Shown: one piece after another, positions 8,419-16,861 of the stretch
Position numbering within the stretch: the first letter of the stretch is position 1
Layout of the letters: each line of letters begins with the position of its first letter
Notes under the pieces: model-generated
Databases searched by the model: none
What the model saw: only the letters and a program-made list of their open reading frames with translations
What the model was told of the DNA's origin: nothing
Program-made: the position numbers and the translations under genes
Assembly: GCA_016709495.1 (NCBI GenBank)
Contig: JADJMS010000018.1
Span: forward strand, 1 to 43,875
DNA from: Candidatus Dechloromonas phosphorivorans
GTDB taxonomy: Bacteria > Pseudomonadota > Gammaproteobacteria > Burkholderiales > Rhodocyclaceae
DNA: 43,875 nt
Direction of reading: 5' to 3'

Positions 8419-8431
8419 TGTTACGGTCGAC
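8419..8431 (+). repeat. Uptake-signal-like word, copy 5 (intergenic)
   Basis: TGTTACGGTCGAC, exact match, followed by AAAAA after 4 bases and ATTTTTTT after 6 more. It lies between the start of the cyclic-nucleotide-binding gene and the 3' end of sodC. Confidence 0.85.
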
Positions 8432-8444
8432 CGCGAAAAACGTC

Positions 8445-8972
8445 CTATTTTTTTGCAATGACACCACAGGCAAGGCGGGCCCCGGAATTGCCTGTTGGTT
8501 GGGTCTTGAAGTCGTCCGCCGTCGCATGAACGATCACGCTGCGTCCGGCGATGCCACCCTCGCCATCGCTCAAATTGACATCATCAATATAGCCCACCAG
8601 TTTGGCCAACCCCTTGGCATCGGCCACCAGTTGCGGCATATCGCCGGCATGGTGATCGGCATGTTCAGGATTGCCGTGCGGCTTGCCTGTCGGATTGTAA
8701 TGCCCGCCGGCACTGGTACCATCCGGCGCACTGCAATCACCCTTTTCATGAATGTGGAAACCATGCGGTCCGGGGCTTAATCCGCTGATTTCAGCAACCA
8801 CTCTCAGCTTATTACCGGCTTCACTGAAAACCACCGTACCGGAAACTGTATTGCCCTTGGTCGGGTTCAATAATGCTTCGGCGCGACCGGGGCCGGACGA
8901 CACTACACCTGCAGCACAACCGGCAAGAATCAGCGTACTGGCCACGCTGCCGAGAAGAATGAACTTTTTCAT
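8445..8972 (-). CDS. sodC: Superoxide dismutase [Cu-Zn], lipoprotein form
   Basis: This periplasmic enzyme dismutates superoxide. The 175-residue precursor starts with a lipoprotein signal peptide (MKKFILLGSVASTLILAGC, lipobox Cys at residue 19), so it should be tethered to the outer or inner membrane. Copper ligands are His73 and His75 (GFHIHEKGDC), His91 (GGHYNP) and His149; zinc ligands include His107 or His108 and Asp111. Cys80 and Cys169 form the family disulfide. The ATG at 8972 is chosen because a GGAG ribosome binding site lies 9 bases upstream and the signal peptide begins there. The gene stands alone, divergent from moaA. Confidence 0.94.
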   Translation of the reverse strand: MKKFILLGSVASTLILAGCAAGVVSSGPGRAEALLNPTKGNTVSGTVVFSEAGNKLRVVAEISGLSPGPHGFHIHEKGDCSAPDGTSAGGHYNPTGKPHGNPEHADHHAGDMPQLVADAKGLAKLVGYIDDVNLSDGEGGIAGRSVIVHATADDFKTQPTGNSGARLACGVIAKK

Positions 8973-9075
8973 TTTTGATGTCTCCACTTGTGATGTAACA
9001 AGATACAACGAATAATTAGTTTCCCGAACGCTGGACTAAGTTCATTCTTTCCCGAAAGCAGCCGCCCGCAAAGCC

Positions 9076-10152
9076 ATGCACAACGAAACCCTGAGGCCGG
9101 AAACAACTCCGAGCACACTGACCAGCTTCACTCCCAATGTGGATGCGAGCAAGCTCAATCACGCACCGGGGTCGCTGGTTGATAAATACGGGCGACGGGT
9201 TTCCTACGTCCGTCTCTCGATTACCGACCGCTGCGACTTCCGTTGCACCTACTGCATGGCCGAGGAAATGACCTTCCTGCCGCGCCATGAGGTAATGAGT
9301 CTGGAAGAATGCCTGCAAGTCGCCAAGGTCTTTGTCGGCCTTGGCGTCAATAAATTGCGTATCACCGGTGGCGAACCTTTGGTGCGCAAGGAAGCCATGT
9401 GGCTGATTGAACGTCTCGGTGCCCTGCCCGGCCTCGATAATCTGGTGATCACCACCAACGGTTCGCAACTCGACCGTTTCGCGCCGCAACTCAAGGCCGC
9501 CGGCGTTAAACGCATCAATATCAGTCTCGACACGCTGAAGGCAGATCGTTTCAAGACGATTACCCGTATCGGCGACCTGAGCAAAGTCATCAAGGGCATT
9601 GAAGCGGCGCAAGCAGCCGGCTTCAAGCGCACTAAACTCAACGCTGTGATGATGCGCGGCACCAACGATGACGAATTTGTCGATCTGGTCCAATTCGCCA
9701 TCGACCGCGAACTCGACCTTTCCTTCATCGAAGAAATGCCGCTCGGCGAAATCCACGGTCGCAACACGACCTACATTTCCTCGGAAGAAACCCGCGAGTT
9801 GCTTGCTCAGCGTTTCGAGCTGATTCCCTCTACTGAATCCTCCGGCGGCCCGGCCCGCTACTGGCGCATTCCCGGTTCCGAATCGCGTATCGGCTTCATC
9901 TCACCGCACAGCCATAACTTCTGCGACACCTGCAATCGCGTACGCATCACCGCCAAGGGCGAGCTTTATCCCTGCCTCGGCCAGAATGATGCCATGCATC
10001 TGCTACCCATCCTGCGCGAGGCACCAGGCGATGAAGCACCACTGCGTCAGGCAATCATGGACAGCATGGGCATCAAGCCCTTTGGCCATGACTTCACGCA
10101 ACAAATGGACTCCCCGCAAGTTGTTCGTTTCATGTCGATGACCGGCGGCTAG
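9076..10152 (+). CDS. moaA: GTP 3',8-cyclase, molybdenum cofactor biosynthesis
   Basis: MoaA is the radical SAM enzyme that turns GTP into (8S)-3',8-cyclo-GTP, the first step of molybdopterin synthesis. The 358 residues include the SAM-cluster motif CDFRCTYC (Cys53, 57, 60), the TGGEPLVR SAM-contact motif, the C-terminal second-cluster Cys residues in CDTCNRVRITAKGELYPC, and the terminal GG dipeptide essential in the family. The N-terminus is about 30 residues longer than typical MoaA; no later Met precedes the conserved DKYGRRVSYVRLS start of the fold, so the ATG at 9076 is kept. It is followed by a GGDEF-EAL gene with an 11-base gap. I looked for a Moco riboswitch upstream and saw none; two TTTCCCGAA copies (9020 and 9048) lie before the start. 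Confidence 0.96.
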   Translation: MHNETLRPETTPSTLTSFTPNVDASKLNHAPGSLVDKYGRRVSYVRLSITDRCDFRCTYCMAEEMTFLPRHEVMSLEECLQVAKVFVGLGVNKLRITGGEPLVRKEAMWLIERLGALPGLDNLVITTNGSQLDRFAPQLKAAGVKRINISLDTLKADRFKTITRIGDLSKVIKGIEAAQAAGFKRTKLNAVMMRGTNDDEFVDLVQFAIDRELDLSFIEEMPLGEIHGRNTTYISSEETRELLAQRFELIPSTESSGGPARYWRIPGSESRIGFISPHSHNFCDTCNRVRITAKGELYPCLGQNDAMHLLPILREAPGDEAPLRQAIMDSMGIKPFGHDFTQQMDSPQVVRFMSMTGG

Positions 10153-10163
10153 GCCCGAGGTCC

Positions 10164-12038
10164 ATGTTTTCCAGCGAGCAAAACACAACAGGCCACCAAC
10201 GACTTTGGTTGATTATTAGCCTGCTCGCCCTGCTTGCAGTCAGTAGCTGGCGTTTCATCGTCGGTGCCGACTGGCTGGTGAATATGGTGCTGGCCTTTAC
10301 CCTGAGCGGTGTTGGCTTGCTACTCTGGTTTGAATGGCGCAAGTTGCGGAGTATCCGTCAGGCCTACGACATGGCCATGCTTGCCGCCCACGATGGTTTC
10401 TGGGAATGGAACCCGATCACCAAGGAACTGCATACCGGCACTCGCTTACTGGAGATTCTTGGTTATCAGCATGACTTTTTGCCCGACACCCATGCCTGGC
10501 TTAAGCTAGTCCATCCGGACGATATTTCTATATATAACAATGCTGTATCTGAACATCTTAAAGGTAATTCTAATTTTTTTTATTGTGAATACCGAGTCCG
10601 CGCCAGCAATGGCAGCTATATCTGGGTAGCTTCACGCGGCATTGCCGTCCGTGATCGTCGTGGTCGTGCCTATCAGATGGTCGGCTCAGTGACCGACATT
10701 TCCGAACGGCGCAATTACCAGGAAACAATGGAGTTCCTTGCCCAGCACGATGACTTGACCGGCTTGCCCAACCGCCTGATGCTCGCCGAAAAGCTGGCGC
10801 AATCGATTGAACAGGCGCAACAGAGTGGCCAGCGCCTGGCCATTTGCTTTATCGACCTCGACCGCTTCAAGAACATCAACGACACGCTCGGCCATCGTGC
10901 CGGTGACCAGTTGCTGCAAAGTGTGGCGCTGCGTCTTGGCGCCAACCTGCCGGCCAATTGCCAACTTTTCCGCCAGGGCGGTGACGAATTTATCGTCCTG
11001 ATGACCTCAACCCCCGATTTATCCACGGTCCTGACTGCTGCCGGCCAGCTCCGCGAACTCATTGCCACGCCTTTCACCAGCCTGAGTGCCGATTTCTTCA
11101 CCAGCGCCAGCATTGGCATCAGCCTCTTCCCGGACGACGCCAGCGACGGAGAAACACTGCTCAAAAACGCCGACACGGCCATGTACGAAGCCAAGGCAGC
11201 CGGCGGCAATGCCGTCCGTACCCACACGCCACAAATGAACCAGCGCCTGCTGTCGCGCGTCACACTGGAAACCCAGTTGCGTTCGGCTTTGCCACAAAAT
11301 GAACTGGCACTGCATTTTCAAGCGCAGGTAGATACAGTGAGTGGCAGACTGACTGGCGCAGAGGCGCTGCTCCGCTGGCAACACGAAGGTCAAAACATTC
11401 CGCCCGACCAGTTCATACCAGTAGCCGAAGACACCGGCTTAATCATTGCAATTGGCGACTGGGTAATTGACCGCGCCATTGCGCAAATACTTGAATGGCG
11501 GCATTTGTATGGCGATATTCCACCGATTGCCATCAACCTTTCGCCTCGACAATTCTGGCGACCCGCCCTGTCACATCTGGTGCTCGACAAATTACGCGCC
11601 GCCGGCCTGCCGGCCAGTGCGCTTGAAGTGGAAGTTACCGAATCGGTCCTCCTCCATGCCGAAGCGGGCAGCCTGGAAGAATTGCAAAATTTCCGTGAGT
11701 CCGGCGTGCGTATCGCCCTCGATGACTTTGGCACTGGCTACTCATCATTGTCGTATTTACGCCGCTTGCCGATCAACATTCTAAAAATTGATCGCTCCTT
11801 CATTATCGACCTGACTTCGCCCACCGAGAGTGCAACCAGCCAGGCACTGGTGCGCGCCATCATTGCCATGGCCCACAGCCTGTCGCTGAAAGTCATTGCC
11901 GAAGGGGTTGAAACCCCTGAGCAACTCGCCTGCCTCAAGGAACTCGACTGCGATGTAATTCAGGGCTACCTGATCAGCCGCCCGCTACCACCGGCAGAAT
12001 TTTCGGCAAAATTTCTCGTCGACCGCAACAACCAATAA
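10164..12038 (+). CDS. Membrane PAS-GGDEF-EAL protein (c-di-GMP turnover)
   Basis: The 624-residue protein has two N-terminal membrane helices (about residues 14-32 and 36-54), a PAS domain (68-185), a GGDEF diguanylate cyclase domain and an EAL phosphodiesterase domain. Both active-site signatures are intact: GGDEF at about residue 274, and EALLRW at about 400 with DDFGTGYSSLSYL later, so the protein could both make and degrade c-di-GMP. The PAS domain probably senses a ligand or redox state near the membrane. Part of the PAS-coding sequence (about 10520-10590) is conspicuously AT-rich compared with its surroundings. It follows moaA closely and may be cotranscribed. The last codons overlap a copy of the dispersed word (12018-12030), and a bidirectional terminator follows. 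Confidence 0.95.
   Translation: MFSSEQNTTGHQRLWLIISLLALLAVSSWRFIVGADWLVNMVLAFTLSGVGLLLWFEWRKLRSIRQAYDMAMLAAHDGFWEWNPITKELHTGTRLLEILGYQHDFLPDTHAWLKLVHPDDISIYNNAVSEHLKGNSNFFYCEYRVRASNGSYIWVASRGIAVRDRRGRAYQMVGSVTDISERRNYQETMEFLAQHDDLTGLPNRLMLAEKLAQSIEQAQQSGQRLAICFIDLDRFKNINDTLGHRAGDQLLQSVALRLGANLPANCQLFRQGGDEFIVLMTSTPDLSTVLTAAGQLRELIATPFTSLSADFFTSASIGISLFPDDASDGETLLKNADTAMYEAKAAGGNAVRTHTPQMNQRLLSRVTLETQLRSALPQNELALHFQAQVDTVSGRLTGAEALLRWQHEGQNIPPDQFIPVAEDTGLIIAIGDWVIDRAIAQILEWRHLYGDIPPIAINLSPRQFWRPALSHLVLDKLRAAGLPASALEVEVTESVLLHAEAGSLEELQNFRESGVRIALDDFGTGYSSLSYLRRLPINILKIDRSFIIDLTSPTESATSQALVRAIIAMAHSLSLKVIAEGVETPEQLACLKELDCDVIQGYLISRPLPPAEFSAKFLVDRNNQ
12018..12030 (-). repeat. Uptake-signal-like word, copy 6 (3' end of gene)
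   Basis: On the minus strand TGTTGCGGTCGAC, exact match, followed by AAATTTT after 3 bases and AAAATT after 4 more. On the plus strand it is read as VDRN, near the C-terminus of the GGDEF-EAL protein. Confidence 0.85.
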
Positions 12039-12047
12039 TCCGCAAAG

Positions 12048-12077
12048 AAAAATGGCGACCCTCAGGCCGCCATTTTT
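12048..12077. terminator. Bidirectional terminator between GGDEF-EAL gene and typA
   Basis: Arms AAAAATGGCG and CGCCATTTTT are perfectly complementary around a 10-base loop. The A-run and T-run on either side give a U-tract in both directions, fitting its place between two convergent genes. Confidence 0.85.
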
Positions 12078-12107
12078 ATACACCAAGCCCAGTTGGGCTG
12101 GCAGAAA

Positions 12108-13949
12108 TTACAAACCGCGAACTGCGCGCTTGCGCTCGATTTCGGTCAGGTAACGCTTGCGGATACGGATCGACTTCGGCGTCAGTTCAACCAATTCGTC
12201 TTCAGCGATGAACTCGACGGCCGCTTCCAAGCTCAGGTTGATTGCCGGTACCAGATGGATAGTTTCGTCAGTGCCTGAGGCGCGAACGTTGGTCAGCTGC
12301 TTGCCCTTGATCGGGTTAACAACCAGATCGTTTTCACGGCTGTGAATACCGATGATCATGCCTTCGTACAGCTTGTCACCCGGCACGACGAACATGCGGC
12401 CGCGATCCTGCAGCTTCCACAGCGCGTAGGCAACCGCTTCGCCGTTATCCTGGGAAATCAACACGCCGTTACGACGCTCAGCAACGCCACCGTCCTTGCA
12501 TGGTGCGTATTCGTCAAAAACGTGGCTCATCAGGCCATTACCACGGGTCAAGTTCATGAACTCGCCCTGGAAACCGATCAGGCCACGCGCCGGGATGCGG
12601 TATTCGATACGAACGCGACCACGACCGTCCGGCACCATGTCCTGCAGGTCGCCTTTACGTTGGCCAAGGCTTTCCATAACGCCACCCTGGGTATCTTCTT
12701 CGACGTCGACCGTCAGCATTTCGTACGGCTCACAGACGACGCCGTTGATGGTCTTGTTAACCACACGCGGACGACCAACTGCCAGTTCAAAGCCTTCGCG
12801 ACGCATGTTTTCAAGCAGGATGCCGAGGTGCAGTTCGCCACGACCAGCCACGTCGAACACATCACCATTGCCGGTGTCATGGACGCGCAGGGCCATATTG
12901 GTCAGCAGTTCTTTGTGCAGACGATCACGAATCTGGCGGCTGGTCACAAACTTGCCTTCCGTACCAGCCAGCGGGCTGGTGTTGACCATGAATTGCATGG
13001 ACAGGGTCGGCTCGTCAATCTTGAGCAGCGGCAGAGATTCCGGCTGTTCCGGATCAGTCACGGTACAACCGAGGACCAGATCTTCAATACCGGTGATCTG
13101 GACGATATCGCCAGCCAGGCCCTCTTCCAGCTCAATCTTGTTCAGACCGCGATAACCAAAGACCTGACCAATCTTGGCCTTGATCGGGGTACGCTCGTGT
13201 TCAAGTGCTTCTTCTTCGGTACCGAACATGACCAGCACGTTCTGACCTGTCTTGACACGGCCACGATTGATCTTGCCAACGCCGATACGGCCAACGTAGG
13301 ACGAGTAATCCAGCGCGGTAATTTGCAGCTGCAGCGGTGCATTGATATCGGTATCCGGAGCCGGTACATGGCGCAGGATGGTGTCGAACAGCGGCTTCAT
13401 GTTTTCGCGCGGCTGATCCAGTTCCATCGCTGACCAACCATTGAGGCCGGAAGCGTAAACGATAGGGAAATCAAGCTGTTCGTCGGAAGCACCCAGCTTA
13501 TCGAACAGGTCAAAGGTCAGATTGACGGCCTGATCAGGATCAGCGCCATCACGGTCAACCTTGTTAACCAGCACAATCGGACGCAGACCAAGGGCCAGGG
13601 CCTTCTTGGTAACGAAACGGGTTTGCGGCATCGGGCCTTCAGCAGCATCAACCAGGAGGACCACGCCATCGACCATACCCAGCACGCGCTCGACTTCACC
13701 ACCGAAGTCCGCGTGACCCGGCGTGTCAACGATGTTGATATGCACGCCTTCGTATTCGACCGCGGTGTTCTTGGAAAGAATCGTGATACCACGTTCTTTT
13801 TCCAGGTCATTGGAGTCCATGACACACTCAACCAGCTGCTGGTGCGCAGCAAAGGTGCCGGATTGGCGGAGCAGTTGGTCAACCAGGGTGGTTTTACCGT
13901 GGTCAACGTGAGCGATGATGGCGATGTTGCGAATCGGACGAGCGGACAT
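12108..13949 (-). CDS. typA: Ribosome-associated GTPase TypA/BipA
   Basis: TypA is an EF-G-like translational GTPase that binds the ribosome and supports growth under stress and cold, including late 50S assembly. The 613-residue frame is intact. The G-domain motifs are AHVDHGKTT (G1), the RGITI segment (G2), DTPGHADF (G3) and NKVDRDGA (G4), followed by EF-G-like domains III and V and the TypA-specific C-terminal domain with its basic tail. The length is normal for the family. The gene stands alone between convergent and divergent neighbours. A long open frame on the opposite strand (12342-13433) is a codon-bias artefact of this gene. Confidence 0.97.
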   Translation of the reverse strand: MSARPIRNIAIIAHVDHGKTTLVDQLLRQSGTFAAHQQLVECVMDSNDLEKERGITILSKNTAVEYEGVHINIVDTPGHADFGGEVERVLGMVDGVVLLVDAAEGPMPQTRFVTKKALALGLRPIVLVNKVDRDGADPDQAVNLTFDLFDKLGASDEQLDFPIVYASGLNGWSAMELDQPRENMKPLFDTILRHVPAPDTDINAPLQLQITALDYSSYVGRIGVGKINRGRVKTGQNVLVMFGTEEEALEHERTPIKAKIGQVFGYRGLNKIELEEGLAGDIVQITGIEDLVLGCTVTDPEQPESLPLLKIDEPTLSMQFMVNTSPLAGTEGKFVTSRQIRDRLHKELLTNMALRVHDTGNGDVFDVAGRGELHLGILLENMRREGFELAVGRPRVVNKTINGVVCEPYEMLTVDVEEDTQGGVMESLGQRKGDLQDMVPDGRGRVRIEYRIPARGLIGFQGEFMNLTRGNGLMSHVFDEYAPCKDGGVAERRNGVLISQDNGEAVAYALWKLQDRGRMFVVPGDKLYEGMIIGIHSRENDLVVNPIKGKQLTNVRASGTDETIHLVPAINLSLEAAVEFIAEDELVELTPKSIRIRKRYLTEIERKRAVRGL

Positions 13950-14071
13950 GGGAAGGCCTGAAAAATCAAAGGCGTGATTCTATCACCGATGCTGCGCCGC
14001 AACATCCTCGAATGGCCAAATCACGCATTATTTATTCCTTTTAATGTGAATTTCGTACGACCAAGCCCAGG

Positions 14072-14114
14072 TTGACACTCTGCATTGCAGAGCAATAAAC
14101 TCTGCATTACAGAG
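14072..14114 (+). promoter_or_regulatory. Promoter with two palindromic operators
   Basis: A perfect -35 box TTGACA (14072-14077) and a -10-like TAAACT (14096-14101, spacer 18) enclose the palindrome CTCTGCATTGCAGAG (14078-14092). A second copy, CTCTGCATTACAGAG (14100-14114), overlaps the -10 and start region. The two centres are exactly 22 bases apart, two helical turns, placing a dimeric repressor twice on the same face. The winged-helix regulator encoded at 15861 in the same cluster is the obvious candidate. Confidence 0.75.
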
Positions 14115-14132
14115 TTACCCGAATGGAATCCG

Positions 14133-15170
14133 ATGAGCACCCCAGCCCGACAACTCAATGCCATCCACGCCATGCTGAGCGCAGGCCATCGCAACCTGCG
14201 TATCGAGCGCCATACCCTGATGCTCGGGGGCATTCCGGCCGGCTTGCTATTTGTACTCTCGGAATCGATCCTGACCTCGGCACAGCTACCCGACTTGACG
14301 CAGCGCGCCAGCGCCTGGCTTGCTTTGCTGGCGGCAGTACTCACCACAATTGCTACGGTCGACTGGTTCTGGACACGAAAAATCAAGGCGACGCGAGATG
14401 AGGCCTGGTCCTTCATCCATCGTCAGGTACTCAAGATCTGGTGGCTGATGATGGGACTCGCCGCACTAACCACCTTTGCCATGTTCTTCTATGGCGGCGC
14501 CTACATGGTTTGTGCCGTATGGCTGGTTTTTCTCGGCATCAGCCTTTACGTCCACGGTCTGTTTTCCGAAGAACTGCTGGAATGGGCGGGCATCATGACC
14601 CTATTGATCGGCATCGCCAGCCTGTTTGCCAAACTCCCCTACGAAACCATGCGCTGGTTAGCTGCCGCCGTCTTCGGGCTTGGCCTGCCGCTACTCGCCT
14701 TCATGCTCGACCGTGGCCAGCATCGCCCCCTGCCGGTGCGTCTGCTGCAAATTTCTGGCTGGTTGACGGCGGTACTGATCGTACCCATCTGGCTCGAACA
14801 CCAGGCTCACAATTATCAGTTACCAGAATACCCGGCGTTACCTCTGGCCGATTACCTTGCCAAAGCACCGGCTGGCGAGACGGTCATTGCCCTGCCGGCA
14901 GGCACATCCATCCCTGTCGAAATAGACATCAGCGGCGATATTTTCAGTAGCGGCAATAAGCCCACTGTGCTGCCACTGAAACTCGACCAGTCTGTCGAGT
15001 TGCTGGTGCGCGACGGTCAACTGACCGGTGACGTGCGCTTTCCAGGGGAAAACTGGCAGCAGTCGCGCCAGGTTCATCTGATCAGCATCCCCTGGATCAA
15101 GGCCGAACTGACGCCGGAACGCGGCCCACTGGTGCGTAGCAGCCTGATTGTTCAACTTCGTTCCAAATAG
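14133..15170 (+). CDS. Membrane protein of unknown function, first gene of the palindrome-controlled cluster
   Basis: The 345-residue protein has a charged cytoplasmic N-terminus and about seven to eight hydrophobic helices between residues 25 and 230. It ends in a polar C-terminal domain of about 110 residues that looks periplasmic and beta-rich (repeated ALPAGTSIPVEIDISGD-type segments). I recognise no family. The ATG at 14133 is chosen over an in-frame upstream Met at 14085 because the latter would overlap the promoter and operators. A TGA-to-ATG gap of only 22 bases leads to the lipoprotein gene, so the two are cotranscribed. Its C-terminal domain and the next lipoprotein share the PAG-V-L-P-V style of segment, hinting that they are related or interact. 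Confidence 0.75.
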   Translation: MSTPARQLNAIHAMLSAGHRNLRIERHTLMLGGIPAGLLFVLSESILTSAQLPDLTQRASAWLALLAAVLTTIATVDWFWTRKIKATRDEAWSFIHRQVLKIWWLMMGLAALTTFAMFFYGGAYMVCAVWLVFLGISLYVHGLFSEELLEWAGIMTLLIGIASLFAKLPYETMRWLAAAVFGLGLPLLAFMLDRGQHRPLPVRLLQISGWLTAVLIVPIWLEHQAHNYQLPEYPALPLADYLAKAPAGETVIALPAGTSIPVEIDISGDIFSSGNKPTVLPLKLDQSVELLVRDGQLTGDVRFPGENWQQSRQVHLISIPWIKAELTPERGPLVRSSLIVQLRSK

Positions 15171-15192
15171 ACTATCAACCCGGAGAACTGCC

Positions 15193-15597
15193 ATGAAAGC
15201 CCCACTCCTGATCACCCTGCCCGCCCTTCTGCTTTCTGCCTGCGCCGGCCTTGGCAGCCCGACTGCTGACGAAATTTCCCGCCTGCCGATCGTTCGCTTC
15301 GGTCAGCCGGCACCGGCTGGTGAGTTCGTCCTGCTCTATCCGGCGGGGGTCAATCTGCCGGTGGTCGCCAAAGTCGATGGCAGTCTGCTTGTCAAATCAG
15401 ACCAGACGCAGCTCAATATCCAGGTCAAGCAGGATATTTTTGTTTACCGTGATCAGGTCAGTTTTGACGGCAAGAACTGGCACCTCGGCACGGACAAAAT
15501 CGGCAGCAGGTTCATGTTTACCCTGCCCGGCGAAAAGAACGGCAAACGTGACGCACAAAGCCCCGGGGAAATGGGCGCCGAATTCAATTTGCGCTGA
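15193..15597 (+). CDS. Small lipoprotein of unknown function
   Basis: The 134-residue product starts with a lipoprotein signal peptide (MKAPLLITLPALLLSACAG, lipobox LSAC) and continues as a small beta-rich periplasmic domain. A GGAG ribosome binding site lies 8 bases before the ATG at 15193, which fixes the start. Residues in the mature part (LLYPAGVNLPVVAKVDGSLL) resemble the C-terminal domain of the preceding membrane protein. The two adjacent genes therefore probably encode partners of one envelope system. I do not recognise a named family. Confidence 0.75.
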   Translation: MKAPLLITLPALLLSACAGLGSPTADEISRLPIVRFGQPAPAGEFVLLYPAGVNLPVVAKVDGSLLVKSDQTQLNIQVKQDIFVYRDQVSFDGKNWHLGTDKIGSRFMFTLPGEKNGKRDAQSPGEMGAEFNLR

Positions 15598-15605
15598 TTC
15601 CGACC

Positions 15606-15843
15606 GTGCCCTTCACATCCGAAGAACGAGCCCGCATGCAGGCCTTGAAAGGCGTTGGCGATACTGTGATTGACCGCTTGGAGCAGATCGGCTTTTACGT
15701 CGCTCGCCCAGTTGGCTGATCAGGAAGCCAGCGCCATTACGCTGCAAATTTCCGGCCTGATGAATTCGACCTGCTGGCACAACAGCCCGCAGGCGCGCAA
15801 CGCCATCCAGGCCATCATCAATCTTGCCAGAGGAACCGCCTGA
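15606..15843 (+). CDS. Helix-hairpin-helix protein of unknown function (frameshifted)
   Basis: A GTG start at 15606 gives PFTSEERARMQALKGVGDTV and continues to RLEQIGF, a helix-hairpin-helix of the type LKGVG-x-T-x-x-RLEQ-G. An extra T in the run 15693-15696 then breaks the frame. Removing it gives TSLAQLADQEASAITLQISG and an end at the TGA at 15841, for a total of 78 residues. Such HhH proteins bind DNA without sequence preference; the precise role is unknown. The gene lies between the lipoprotein and winged-helix genes of the palindrome-controlled cluster. Its conserved layout across the frameshift suggests an intact gene with a sequence error. Confidence 0.65.
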
Positions 15844-15860
15844 CGGCGCCCGAAAAATCC

Positions 15861-16196
15861 ATGGAAGAACTCGATTCCCTGCTACACCAGCCACTGCGCA
15901 CGCAACTCGTGGCTTTTCTCGCCGGTGCCGGCGAGCAGACATTCAGCGACCTCAAGCGTCAGCTGGACGTCTCCGACGGTAATCTCGACGCGCATCTGAA
16001 AAAACTGCTCGCCGCCGACTATGTGGCTACACGCAAGGAAAGCGGCAATGGTCGTCCACAATCCTTCTTTGTGCTGACACCCAAGGGCCTGGCGGCACTC
16101 GGCACCTATGTCAAAACATTGCACCGACTGCTCCCGTTGGGCGCCGAAGTCTCAGATGCAAATGCTCCTTTGATGCCAAAAGGGCTGGCCACCTGA
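15861..16196 (+). CDS. Winged-helix transcriptional regulator (HTH_34-like)
   Basis: The 111-residue protein is one winged helix: LHQPLRTQLVAFLAGAGEQ, then FSDLKRQLDVSDGNLDAHLKK as the helix-turn-helix and YVATRKESGNGRPQSFFVLT as the wing. This is the pattern of the small HTH_34 (MarR/ArsR-related) regulators, which act as dimers. No metal-binding cysteines are seen. It is the fourth gene of the cluster that starts behind the two CTCTGCATT-type palindromes and is the natural candidate to bind them, giving autoregulation. Its ATG lies 17 bases after the HhH gene stop. Confidence 0.85.
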   Translation: MEELDSLLHQPLRTQLVAFLAGAGEQTFSDLKRQLDVSDGNLDAHLKKLLAADYVATRKESGNGRPQSFFVLTPKGLAALGTYVKTLHRLLPLGAEVSDANAPLMPKGLAT

Positions 16197-16198
16197 GA

Positions 16199-16807
16199 TT
16201 GTTCTCCCGACAGGGGCTCTGGCCATTTGCCATCCTTTCCTTGTTACTGCACCTCGCAACACTGCTCATTGGCCGGGCTGGTACGCCGACGTTACCGGCA
16301 GCCATTGCGCCGCCGCGGCTGGCAGTTCATTTGAGCGAAACGCCCCGCGTCAGCGCAGCCTTGCCGCCACCAGCTGCAACTCGGCAATCTCAGCCCCGCC
16401 GCAGCACAACGCCAGGCGAGACAAAAAATAAACCTGCCGAACCGGTATCCGGCCGACTAATGCCAGCCCAGATGCCAAAAGTCTCGGCGGCCACACCAGC
16501 GACTGCCGATTTGGATGCCAGAACAATGGTCGAACACGGCCGCTCAATGATTGAGCAGGAATCACGTCAGCGCATGCTCGACCCGATGTTCGCCCCGGCC
16601 ACCCCCAAGACTGCGCCGCAGACGCCACTAGCCCGCGCCTTGACGGCGCCGGTCGTTGGTGAACAGCGGCTCACCGACAACATTCACCAATACACGCTGG
16701 CCGATGGCCGCCGCCTCTGCTTCACCACGCCGCCGACACTCGACATCGTCAATCGCGACGGCCCAGCCCCGCGTGACTTCGCAGTGGCGACAAACTGCCC
16801 ACGCTGA
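16199..16807 (+). CDS. Proline-rich single-pass membrane protein (TonB-like layout, function unknown)
   Basis: The 202-residue product has one N-terminal membrane helix (about residues 9-27), then a long Ala/Pro/Thr-rich linker (30-150), and a small C-terminal domain with two Cys residues. This anchor-linker-domain layout resembles TonB-like energy transducers, but no TonB C-terminal motif is seen, so I do not assign that function. A TTG start at 16199 begins two bases after the regulator stop; there is no better start. It may belong to the same transcription unit as the preceding cluster. Confidence 0.6.
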   Translation: MFSRQGLWPFAILSLLLHLATLLIGRAGTPTLPAAIAPPRLAVHLSETPRVSAALPPPAATRQSQPRRSTTPGETKNKPAEPVSGRLMPAQMPKVSAATPATADLDARTMVEHGRSMIEQESRQRMLDPMFAPATPKTAPQTPLARALTAPVVGEQRLTDNIHQYTLADGRRLCFTTPPTLDIVNRDGPAPRDFAVATNCPR

Positions 16808-16861
16808 AATGCCTTGAGCAAATCGGCTATCATCGCGGCGCCCGCAACCAACGCCATACCC

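Noticed and set aside
9009..9075. Molybdenum-cofactor riboswitch upstream of moaA
   Set aside because: The interval is only 67 bases with no recognisable conserved stems; only a TTTCCCGAA direct repeat is seen.
12342..13433. A 363-codon open frame antisense to typA
   Set aside because: It lies entirely opposite the intact, conserved typA gene, has no ribosome binding site and its residues follow from codon bias of the other strand.
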